The notes under the pieces were generated by a model, which saw nothing but the letters and a program-made list of their open reading frames with translations, was not told the DNA's origin and searched no databases. Made by a program: the position numbers and the translations under genes. This document shows positions 20,606 through 29,278 of a stretch of 64,000 bases of DNA, in pieces (within the stretch, counting starts at the first letter, position 1; each line of letters opens with the position of its first letter). The stretch is from the NCBI RefSeq assembly GCF_963678635.1, contig NC_087062.1, forward strand, positions 19,209,789 to 19,273,788, given 5' to 3'. The stretch is from Symsagittifera roscoffensis. Its lineage: Eukaryota; Xenacoelomorpha; Acoela; Convolutidae.

Positions 20606-22087
20606 GTGGGCCAATACGTGTGGGTCTTCCAAAATGTCATACCGCCCAAGGGAACAAAGAAACTACTCAAGAAGTGGAGGGGACCATTCATGATAACGGA
20701 GGTTCATCAACAAGGACGGTTCTATCGCTTGAGTACTGGGCGAGCGGCACATTATGAAAATCTGAAGCCTCACGTCCCGTCCCCAGAGGATTGGTGCATA
20801 CCGAAGGACATGGAGGGTCTTGAGTACCTGGTGGTAGAGCCAGCGTGTGAAGTGAATGAGAAAGGCACTAGAGAGAAAAATGATGGTAACGAGAACTTGA
20901 GTTTGGACGACAATGAAAAGATAGGAGTGGAGTCTGATGCAGGATCATTTGTAGAAGAAGACTGGAACGACCCGGAGCAAGACGAGGTGCCTAAATGGAT
21001 GGAACCGGATCGAACAACACCACCGGAAACCAGGACTGGCAATCGTAAACGCACAGGCATGAGGTACAACAGGTACGGGGATGACTTCTTGATCGATAAG
21101 ATACAGCCAGACAATTTGGGCGAGGAATTACTGAAGGCAGGCGAACTGGAAGCCGGAGAGGAATGGCAGGTCATTGACGATGGTGGTCATTATCTGCAGG
21201 ATGATTACTCGACGCCAGAAGTAGAAACGGATCTCGAACAGAGTGAGATAGAGAGGAGGGAGAACACGAACTTGAGGATTCTAGAGTGGATGCGTGATGT
21301 CAAAGACGAGAGCCGCGAAGGACAAAGCATTCAGCAAGTCGATGTATCAGCAGCAAATTACATGAAGACAGAGGACCCTCTTTTCGGATGGACGGCAACA
21401 GACAGGCCACTGGACATTCCTCAGGATAATTCAGACCCGACAACATCGACGGGGACGTCGATAAATATTTTTGTCCGGGGAGTGGGAGTAGGACTTACCC
21501 ACACCGAAAATTTGATGATAAAGAAGCTCAAGGAAGTGAGAGAAACGAGCGAATTGGAACTGGAGGAAGAAGAGCCAGAGCCTACTATAGGTCGGAATTT
21601 CAAAACGAAATTCGAAATACCCAATGAATACTCGGAGAACATCATGATAACAGATAGCGACTTCATCCTGTCAAACAGGACCAGCGCGATCTGCATCACG
21701 GCGGACATGAGTTTCAAATCAAGATTGGAAGCTGACTTCAAAAGAGAGTACCAGAATGTAGAGTTTCTGTTCAGACAGAGACCAGGACTGGGAGGGATGG
21801 CAGCGCTTCCACCGTCAGTGGCACAAGTCCCGGGCAAATATCTGTGCTTCCTAGTAACGAGGGTCAATGACAGGAACACAATCGATCCCGAACACGTGAT
21901 ATTGGCACTAACAAGATTACGAGACTTCATGATTGAAAGAGGGATAACAGATGTCTCAATGCCGGTGTATGACCCAAACAGGGGCAAACTGAGCCCGAGG
22001 GAATTGTACGCTATCCTACATGTGGTCTTTGCAGAAACTGAGATAATGGTGTATCTTCATAAGAAGTACTACTTGAGCATCGCCTGA
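20606..22087 (+). CDS. ORF1 C-terminus: GPF module, acidic linker, macro-like domain
   Basis: 493 residues. Residues 1-60 are the integrase GPF module; about 60-225 an acidic linker with a basic GNRKRTGMRY patch; about 225-330 a linker with INIFVRGVGVGLTH. Residues about 335-493 read as a macro (ADP-ribose-binding) domain of the OARD1/TARG1 type: the strand-Asp-strand start (ITDSDFIL then AICITADMSF), a Gly-Gly turn (GLGGMAALP), a central strand KYLCFLVTR, a helix ALTRLRDFMIERG, the strand DVSMP, and a last helix and strand VVFAETEIMVYL. The loops that normally hold the ribose and phosphates are altered: no GAGIA-like loop and no Gly-Cys-Gly loop after SMP. Activity is therefore doubtful. Assignment is by pattern only. 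Confidence 0.65.
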   Translation: MGQYVWVFQNVIPPKGTKKLLKKWRGPFMITEVHQQGRFYRLSTGRAAHYENLKPHVPSPEDWCIPKDMEGLEYLVVEPACEVNEKGTREKNDGNENLSLDDNEKIGVESDAGSFVEEDWNDPEQDEVPKWMEPDRTTPPETRTGNRKRTGMRYNRYGDDFLIDKIQPDNLGEELLKAGELEAGEEWQVIDDGGHYLQDDYSTPEVETDLEQSEIERRENTNLRILEWMRDVKDESREGQSIQQVDVSAANYMKTEDPLFGWTATDRPLDIPQDNSDPTTSTGTSINIFVRGVGVGLTHTENLMIKKLKEVRETSELELEEEEPEPTIGRNFKTKFEIPNEYSENIMITDSDFILSNRTSAICITADMSFKSRLEADFKREYQNVEFLFRQRPGLGGMAALPPSVAQVPGKYLCFLVTRVNDRNTIDPEHVILALTRLRDFMIERGITDVSMPVYDPNRGKLSPRELYAILHVVFAETEIMVYLHKKYYLSIA

Positions 22088-22606
22088 GTCGGGTACATGG
22101 AGGTATCGAGTCGGGTGTGAGGGAGGAGTCTTGAGTTAGGTACTGGGGTGCGGCGCAGATAAAGGGATCTTAAGATATGATTGGCATGACAATTAAATTT
22201 TAAAACGAGTTAACGGTGCTAAAACATAAAATGAATCTGCATGCTTTTAAGGGAATTCCAATTGAATTGTTTTAAGTGAGATGAAAATGATAAGATTTTA
22301 ACCATACTGGTAAAAGGGGGGTCTCTAGGTTAGGAACATGACATGTCAAGTTTCAATATGCTTTCTGTTTTCAGATCAAGTTTGAAAAACAAAGTTGAAA
22401 ATCCAACTATACTCAAGCTAGAAACAGAGAGAGAAACCTTGATTGAACTCGCGATAATTGGCACTTACGGCAAGTATTTGCAAGGGAACATTTCGAGAGA
22501 ATTCTTGAGTTGGGTAATACTTGAGTCGGTAAGGTAATTCTTGAGCTGGTAAGGTAATTCTTGAGCTGGTTAACACATACCTGTATACATCCCGAAGTCA
22601 CGAAGA
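22088..22606 (+). other. ORF1-ORF2 junction region (element 1)
   Basis: About 520 bp without a gene. Parts are kept in element 2 (TTGGCATGACAATTA, CGGTGCTAAAACAT). It contains a strong splice-acceptor-like CTTTCTGTTTTCAG ending at 22374, and a 20-22 bp tandem repeat CTTGAGCTGGTAAGGTAATT near 22500-22572, just before the ORF2 start. Confidence 0.7.
22361..22374 (+). promoter_or_regulatory. Candidate splice acceptor upstream of ORF2
   Basis: CTTTCTGTTTTCAG, a pyrimidine tract plus CAG about 230 nt before the ORF2 ATG. It would suit a spliced subgenomic mRNA, as retroviruses use for env. I could not find the same site in element 2. Confidence 0.4.
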
Positions 22607-25600
22607 ATGGCATACCGATTATGGAAATCCGTGCCCGCGGCCCTGAAGAAGCCCACTCTTGATGAGCTGTACAGACGCCTGAGGGACTTGGACTACACCC
22701 AAATAGACGAGAGAATGGCGGTGATGCTGAATGCCATCCTCCAGTTGGAGGACCAGGGTGAGTGCAGGGAGTCTGCAACGGAGGCTGTCTTGATGATCGG
22801 CTACACCACCGAGGGAATATCGAACCAAGAACAGACCAGATGGTTGTCTTGGAATGTGGATGGAGGAGTAAGGGGTTTTGACTTGGCAAGGAATCCTGGC
22901 CTGAATAACAATACCGAATATGGCGCAGGGGAATTCCCACTACCGACTAGGCCAACAGTAAGATCCACAAGCCAGAGCTCGAGTAGGGTGCCATCGATGT
23001 CACGAACGCAACAGACGACCGAGGCATATCCGGATCTAGGTGTTCTAAAGAAAGAGCTCGAGAAGACGCAGAAGGAAAGGAATAAGGCGAACCTCGATCG
23101 GGATCAGGCAAAGCTGGATCGGGAGAAGGTTCAGCTGGAAAGGGACCAGGTGGTCAACGAGCGAGACCAGGCTCTGAGGTTGCTTGAGATGCAAAAAGCT
23201 GAACATCAACAGGAGTTAAGGGTGCGGGAGAACGCCGCAAATCGTGATCAACTGAGGTCGGAATTGGACAGAATAGAACAACGACAACGCGAGCTTGATG
23301 CACAGAAGGGAGCCAGGCCGAAGGAGCGAGTGGTCACCAGCTCGAGGCCAGAGTCACGTATGGAGGTGGATGAAGCCCCCAGAGCAAGAGCACGGTTCAA
23401 CCTTGACCGCGAGGCCCGAGAACACATGAGTGAAGGGTTGGAAGTCTGGATACCGAATGACGCAACGTCTTCCTTGCGTAGCCTAGAGACGCAACCCATA
23501 CGCCCACTGATGGATGTGGAGCTGCCGGGATATACCCCAACCTCGACCTCGAGTGACAGTCAGGTGAGCGGCGGCTCATCGCGTCTGAAAGAACTGGGCG
23601 AGAGATTGCGACAAAAGAGTCGTGAGAGTTCGGCAAGACCGGAGCTTCCCCCGACGTGGAGGGAACAGCCGGTTAGGAGTGTCGTGATCTCGAGTTATAA
23701 GAAGAATACAGAGGGGAGGTACCACAGGCACAATCGGCTGGACTGGAGTGCGGAGCAGAAAGCTAGGAGAGACTGCTTTCATGATGCGGCCTGGGTGCAG
23801 TACTTGGCGCCACCCCGGGTACCAGAAGGTGCGGTTCACCTAATCGTAGGGGACAGCCTGGTGCGGGTGTTGACCCGGATCCGATCGCACTGGCAGACGG
23901 GAATCTTGAGTTTCGCTGGAGCTGCCACGCCACAGATGTTGGCAACGCTTGACATGCTGGGGATGACCAAAGTGTACACGGTGACCCTGATGGTCGGGAC
24001 CAACGATGTATCAAGGGGTGAAGCGAGGAAAATAACAAGGCTGCACGATAAGGTGAGCTGCCTTCTTGAGGAACTGAGGATTCAGATGGACCCCATCCTG
24101 TTGACGATATGTACTGTCCCCTACAACATGATGTTTGATCAGCACGCCTTGGAGATGAACGAGAAGGTGCGGAACCTAAACAAGGTGATAAGAGACATCC
24201 ACCGGAAGAGTGTGCTCCCTGTCAGACTGTTGGACGTGGCAGAGCGCATGGAGAAAGAGGGATTCCCTGAAGACACTTCCAGTGATGGAATCCATTTTGA
24301 TAGACCGAGGGGAGCAGAGTGGCTAAACGACGTCTTCCAAGAACACATAAACGCGCTGGAGGCGGATCTGCTAGAGACAGCCCAATTCACATTAGGACCA
24401 CCTCCGAACCCACCATTCCTTGCCTCAAGGGCCTTGTCTGGTCGCTTGGGACCGAGAGTTGACACTAGAGACAGTTCAAGGTGCAGCCAGACCAGATTGC
24501 AGAGTGCCACACCAATGGAGTCTGAGGAGGTGACGTCATCAACACCTCCAAGCTCGGCGATATCCTCAGTGGTAGTGGCAGAGAGCAAACGGGAAAAGAA
24601 GTCTATGGAGACCGCTCGCTTGAGATATCCTGAGAAGGTGAAAGAACTGGATCTAGAGAGTTTGGAATGCAGGCGAGAATTGGCGGAAACCCTGGGGATC
24701 GAACGAGTGTCACACGAGGATTTGAATAGGCATCATTGCGTGGACTGGTTGAAAGCTCATGAGGCGCACTTCTCGAGAGCGAAGTTGATGGAGACCACAG
24801 ACCTGACTGGAATTCCCACAAAAGCGATCATGGGACCCATTAACTACAGACCTCTCAAGCTGCTGGGGAGTCCTGGACTTATAGCAGAACCTCCCAAGCA
24901 CCGAACTAGCATCGCCAGGATCAGGTTGGCAACCCCGGCACAGTTAAAGGTGGTAGACAAGCTACTCAATCCGGGAGGAACGGGATTGCCAGATGCCGCT
25001 TACGAAGGCTCGAAATTGGCGGAAGATCCCAGGTACGGGAAGCCCTGTGGGAGTACCCAACTGGCCAAAACCCTGGCAGTTTATGATAGAGCAGATCCAG
25101 CTGCTGCGAGAGTAGTCATTGTGGCGGGATCAGACTTCGAAGGAACGTCTCCCAAGTTGTTCTGGCCGGAGACTTTGATATACTCTTTGCCAGGAGCTGA
25201 ATTAAATCAGATGTTAACTCTGGTGGTGGCAATAAAGTCGGAGATGCCCTGTGAACCTGAGCTGCTGTTGTTTGCAGGAATGAATGATCACCTGCACGCG
25301 ATGGGACTTCTTGAGCAACTAAAGGGCGATGAAATTCCGACATCGAGGAAGATATGGGAAGCCATTCAAGCGTTGTTTGCGGCGATGAATGAAGTGCAAG
25401 AGAATGTTGTCTCGAGATTCGGGTCCAAGACGAAGGTGGTGTTTACCACATCCCCTGGATACGCGAATATGCCACCCGCCCTACAGTTCGTGTACGCGGT
25501 CTTGATCCTGATAGCAGAAGGGAATGAATGGCGGATTCTAATGGCAGCTCCCAATCGGGAGTTGGAGCCATCGAACCTGAGGCTTCGCAAGTCAGAATTG

Positions 25601-28600
25601 GCGGCGGCATGGGCGGACATGTCTCATGCACTGAGGGGCTTTTATGGACTAGCCGACATCCTGATCGTATTAGACGAGGTGCTCTTGCTAGAGATATCGA
25701 ACTTTGCCAGGCAACTCAAGTTCAGCCCAGTCATCGGGGACGATCACCCGGCGACAAGCAAATTAACGGCCAGCCTGTGGTTTCGGAGTATGGATGTGAA
25801 AATCACAAACTCCACCAGCAAGTCTAGAGGTCCCAGTAACGAGAGAAGAAATGTGGCCGAGACGGAAAAGCAATTAGAATCGATGAAATTTCGTTTGACT
25901 CAAGAGAATGGCTGGTGGCCATTTTTGACACCAAGGCTGGAGAACGCCACGAACAAGACAAGGGAGGAAGCACCACCCCTCGTGAAACAAGTCTGGAGTT
26001 TTCTGGAGAAACAACTGGAGCTGGCCGAAACAAGAGACATGACGGTGGCTAGATTTGTCTCGGCCGCCAATGAAGTGACGATTGGAGGGTTCTGGAGAGA
26101 GCACGCCAAAGGCGAATTAAAGACTAGGAGGGATTACGAGATTCTCAAGTTCTTGAGTCCTTGCTGGGAGAAGGAATTCTTGGCAGGAATATTCGGTACC
26201 ACGGCGACTATCTTTGGAGCCTTCGTGCAGGAGATACTGGGCATGCCCATCAGCCTGCTCTTGGCCCTGTATTTGGTCTACCCCAGATACTTGTTCAACA
26301 TGGGCCCAGCATACATGTTTAGTCGGGGAGTGGAGACACTTCGAGTTGATGGGTACCTGGCACTAGTACTCTTGACCCATGGGGAATTGGTGTCGTTTCA
26401 TCGATTAATGGAATATGGAGAGCCTCTGTCTATGGGGAGAGTCCACACGAGCATTGAAACCAGCTCCTACAAGTGTGCCGCAGGGTTGAAGACGTTGCTA
26501 GTACAATACCTCATGATGCAAAATCGGCACATGACGGGTGAAGATGAGAATCCAACTTCGAGAGAAGAATGGAAGAAGACGAACAGAGGGATGCCTCTGC
26601 TGACGGACCTATGCCTGGCAATGAGGTCGGACCCAATGGGGATAATCCGGGGCCTAGAGGAGGTGGTGACCTGCATTTATGGTCCAGCAGTGACGTACGC
26701 GTTCCCAGACCCCCTGGTGACAACGTATCGTCACTCTGTAACGCACTTGAGTCTTATCAGTATACTGGATGGGACGGCGTTAAATTGGTGTCAGCAGGAG
26801 GTGCTCAGAGGGCGAATGAGCAACACGGTACTCTTTGGAAAGGTGAAAGATGCCGAGCTAATAGTGTACAACTTCAAGGGGCAAATGCAATGTAGAATGG
26901 GAGGCAAGCGAGAGGGTCCCATCGAAATGTATCCCAAATTCTGGAATTTGAACCCATTGACGGCGGACGGACGAGAAATCTTGAGAATTCCTGCCTGGAA
27001 GGAGTGCTTCGCACTGGTGAAGAGGGAGCTGGAGACCATAATGGAGAAAGAAATCCTCCCAGCCACCATGCCTGAGTTCCCAATAGTCAGGAGGATGACC
27101 TTAGGAATGAATAGTCCCTTGGTAGTTCCCTCCATAATGGCGAGGATGACGACGGAGGAAATGCAGAAGGATTTCACTGATGGCTGGGACCCCCTGTTCA
27201 TTGGCTACACGGCGGCGGTCTACTTCCATACCAGCGAGATGAAGGTAAATTCGTGGACGACGCAAGCGAAAAAGAGTAGAGGTTCGCAGCCCCCAGGGTA
27301 TGAGGTGCGGAAGGTCTTGAGAACTCTAGAGAAGGAGGGACTTGAGAACATGTTACCCATATGGGATGATGGCAGGATGATCGTGATGGAGGGGCACGTC
27401 GCATTGGTGGACGACATGAAATTTGCCACGAGAAAATATAAGGCACCCTGTGGCTTGGAACAGGTGGAAATAAGACAGGAGGGAACAGAACTAGATGCAG
27501 CAGGTCAACTGCATGTAGCACTGACGGAATACAAAAAGCTGGATCCTACGACACCATCACCACTGTCCGTGGACACGCCTGGAGACAAGAGGAGTGGACC
27601 CGTCGAGGACCGATTTAAGAAAATTCTCGAGAGAAGGAGACATGAGTCAGAAGAAGAGAGTATGGATGAAACTCTCAGTGAAGCCGGTGAAGACATGGAA
27701 GTGGGGAATACGCCTGAACCAGGGCCATCAGGGGAGGAGCTCACCACTCAAGAGCTGTTGAAAGACTTGAGCGAGGAGAATTGGGCAGATACTGCCACAC
27801 CACCCCTGATTTCGTCCCCCCGGAAGGATCTGGAATTGCCATTGGCAAGTGAGACCTTCAATATGGGGATGATACTCTTGAGCTCGGAGGAAAGGGAAAA
27901 GAACACTTTCGAAGGGAACAGGGACATATACCTGGGATCACTGAAGGACGATGCTTGGCAGGAGTTCTTGGAAGAATTCAATCAAGAAGTGGGCAGCGAG
28001 ACGACGCTGGACAAATTCAAGGAGGAACTGTGGGACACAGTCGTAAGATTTGGAGAACCGCTTCTGACAGGAACGGGCCTGGATGAGAAGGCGAGAAAAG
28101 AGCTACTGAGCAAGCTGGTAGAGCTGAGGAATTCACGATCGAAGACTAGAGAAGAAAAATGTGAGGACAGCTCTACTCGGAGACAAAAAACTGTAGATAA
28201 AATGGTTGATGATATAAAAAGGGATAAGGTTGGGACTAGTAATATGATTAAAAGTACTAATATCCTTAAGGCTCGAGCAGGGGGGAGGCAAGAGTTGGAA
28301 GGAGTGGATGGAGAGGTCGAATCAGTGATGGTAGCCACAACACCCTCAAGTAGAGATGTGAAGACTCGCAAGAGGAAGAGAGAAGTGGAAGGATTGGGTA
28401 GTCCTTCAGTGGATGCTGTTTCGGAAGGAAACTTGAGAGAGACGGCGCCCATGGTTTTGGCTCGATGCAAGACGGCGGCATACAAGAGCAGCTCGGAGCT
28501 CAGAAGACCACTTGAAGTAGAGAGGGAAATAGAGGTTTCCACCAGTTCGACATCGGAGGAAGACTTCAAGCCTCAGAAGATAAACGTGAAGAGAGGTTCA

Positions 28601-29278
28601 ACGAACGGACAGACATGGGAAGTAGATGCCGGCAAAGAATGGATCTCGAAGGCACACCAGGCCACGGGCAAGCGAGTGACAAGTGATCCATTGGAAAGGA
28701 ACAAGACGAGGAACTCCTCCCGGACGTGGTGGGTGGCCCTTGAAACATTGAAAGAAATGGAGGACTGCTGGAAGAAGTTGGACAGTGGAGTAGCTCGCAA
28801 GCGACGTAATTGGGCCACCCAGCAAAAGGCCGAGGTTAATAGAATAGAAATGGCAAATCATCTGAAGAGGTCCTGGCAGAGTTTGTTGAAGGATCATTTT
28901 GAAGAAGCAATGAGGACACCCTCATCAGCACCACCATTAATGGCGAATCCCTTCGTTAGAACTGCAGGACAATTAATGTTCACCTGGAGTCTGGTGGGGA
29001 TAGAGTTGGAACCACTGACCTCGTATGACAGGCTGAAGTTGGGAAGCAAGAAGCTAGATGTGTATCAGGCACTGATGCAACACGTAGCCAGGGACAACTC
29101 AGGCTTGAGCCTGGCCAGAAGAAAGGATGCCACGTGTTTCTTGAGATGGGTAATGTCGATGATGTCTGATAGCACCATCCTGGCATGCCAACAGAGAGCA
29201 AGCGTAAGCAAAACCATGGAAAAAAGAGTCTCAACGGTCATCTTGAACGTGTATCAGAGCACAGGAATAGAAAAGTAA
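22607..29278 (+). CDS. Element 1 ORF2, main part: giant protein with SGNH domain
   Basis: 2,223 residues in the env position of a Ty3/gypsy element, with no signal peptide or envelope features seen. Residues about 145-235 are a coiled coil of ERDQ/LDRD-type repeats. About 400-595 form an SGNH hydrolase domain: VGDSLVR (block I, near 414), a Gly-Ala turn, VGTNDVSRG (block III, near 463) and DGIHFD (block V, near 559), so a Ser-Asp-His set is present. About 830-1010 resemble a second, degenerate SGNH fold: AGSDFEGTS (near 840) and AGMNDH (near 889). A long conserved but unrecognised region follows, with hydrophobic helices near 1210-1250, then charged linkers. It ends at TAA 29276, where element 2 has GAA; the frame continues in ORF2b. 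The first ATG is chosen; an in-frame stop lies at 22571. Confidence 0.8.
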   Translation: MAYRLWKSVPAALKKPTLDELYRRLRDLDYTQIDERMAVMLNAILQLEDQGECRESATEAVLMIGYTTEGISNQEQTRWLSWNVDGGVRGFDLARNPGLNNNTEYGAGEFPLPTRPTVRSTSQSSSRVPSMSRTQQTTEAYPDLGVLKKELEKTQKERNKANLDRDQAKLDREKVQLERDQVVNERDQALRLLEMQKAEHQQELRVRENAANRDQLRSELDRIEQRQRELDAQKGARPKERVVTSSRPESRMEVDEAPRARARFNLDREAREHMSEGLEVWIPNDATSSLRSLETQPIRPLMDVELPGYTPTSTSSDSQVSGGSSRLKELGERLRQKSRESSARPELPPTWREQPVRSVVISSYKKNTEGRYHRHNRLDWSAEQKARRDCFHDAAWVQYLAPPRVPEGAVHLIVGDSLVRVLTRIRSHWQTGILSFAGAATPQMLATLDMLGMTKVYTVTLMVGTNDVSRGEARKITRLHDKVSCLLEELRIQMDPILLTICTVPYNMMFDQHALEMNEKVRNLNKVIRDIHRKSVLPVRLLDVAERMEKEGFPEDTSSDGIHFDRPRGAEWLNDVFQEHINALEADLLETAQFTLGPPPNPPFLASRALSGRLGPRVDTRDSSRCSQTRLQSATPMESEEVTSSTPPSSAISSVVVAESKREKKSMETARLRYPEKVKELDLESLECRRELAETLGIERVSHEDLNRHHCVDWLKAHEAHFSRAKLMETTDLTGIPTKAIMGPINYRPLKLLGSPGLIAEPPKHRTSIARIRLATPAQLKVVDKLLNPGGTGLPDAAYEGSKLAEDPRYGKPCGSTQLAKTLAVYDRADPAAARVVIVAGSDFEGTSPKLFWPETLIYSLPGAELNQMLTLVVAIKSEMPCEPELLLFAGMNDHLHAMGLLEQLKGDEIPTSRKIWEAIQALFAAMNEVQENVVSRFGSKTKVVFTTSPGYANMPPALQFVYAVLILIAEGNEWRILMAAPNRELEPSNLRLRKSELAAAWADMSHALRGFYGLADILIVLDEVLLLEISNFARQLKFSPVIGDDHPATSKLTASLWFRSMDVKITNSTSKSRGPSNERRNVAETEKQLESMKFRLTQENGWWPFLTPRLENATNKTREEAPPLVKQVWSFLEKQLELAETRDMTVARFVSAANEVTIGGFWREHAKGELKTRRDYEILKFLSPCWEKEFLAGIFGTTATIFGAFVQEILGMPISLLLALYLVYPRYLFNMGPAYMFSRGVETLRVDGYLALVLLTHGELVSFHRLMEYGEPLSMGRVHTSIETSSYKCAAGLKTLLVQYLMMQNRHMTGEDENPTSREEWKKTNRGMPLLTDLCLAMRSDPMGIIRGLEEVVTCIYGPAVTYAFPDPLVTTYRHSVTHLSLISILDGTALNWCQQEVLRGRMSNTVLFGKVKDAELIVYNFKGQMQCRMGGKREGPIEMYPKFWNLNPLTADGREILRIPAWKECFALVKRELETIMEKEILPATMPEFPIVRRMTLGMNSPLVVPSIMARMTTEEMQKDFTDGWDPLFIGYTAAVYFHTSEMKVNSWTTQAKKSRGSQPPGYEVRKVLRTLEKEGLENMLPIWDDGRMIVMEGHVALVDDMKFATRKYKAPCGLEQVEIRQEGTELDAAGQLHVALTEYKKLDPTTPSPLSVDTPGDKRSGPVEDRFKKILERRRHESEEESMDETLSEAGEDMEVGNTPEPGPSGEELTTQELLKDLSEENWADTATPPLISSPRKDLELPLASETFNMGMILLSSEEREKNTFEGNRDIYLGSLKDDAWQEFLEEFNQEVGSETTLDKFKEELWDTVVRFGEPLLTGTGLDEKARKELLSKLVELRNSRSKTREEKCEDSSTRRQKTVDKMVDDIKRDKVGTSNMIKSTNILKARAGGRQELEGVDGEVESVMVATTPSSRDVKTRKRKREVEGLGSPSVDAVSEGNLRETAPMVLARCKTAAYKSSSELRRPLEVEREIEVSTSSTSEEDFKPQKINVKRGSTNGQTWEVDAGKEWISKAHQATGKRVTSDPLERNKTRNSSRTWWVALETLKEMEDCWKKLDSGVARKRRNWATQQKAEVNRIEMANHLKRSWQSLLKDHFEEAMRTPSSAPPLMANPFVRTAGQLMFTWSLVGIELEPLTSYDRLKLGSKKLDVYQALMQHVARDNSGLSLARRKDATCFLRWVMSMMSDSTILACQQRASVSKTMEKRVSTVILNVYQSTGIEK

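Larger units (their letters stand above)
17485..21274 (+). repeat. 1,895-bp tandem duplication within ORF1
   Basis: 17485-19379 is repeated head-to-tail at 19380-21274; I noticed one substitution (near 17648 / 19543). The unit covers integrase, its GPF module and the acidic tail. Both copies share the frameshift near 18690 / 20585, so the duplication came later. Element 2 has a single copy. Confidence 0.95.
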
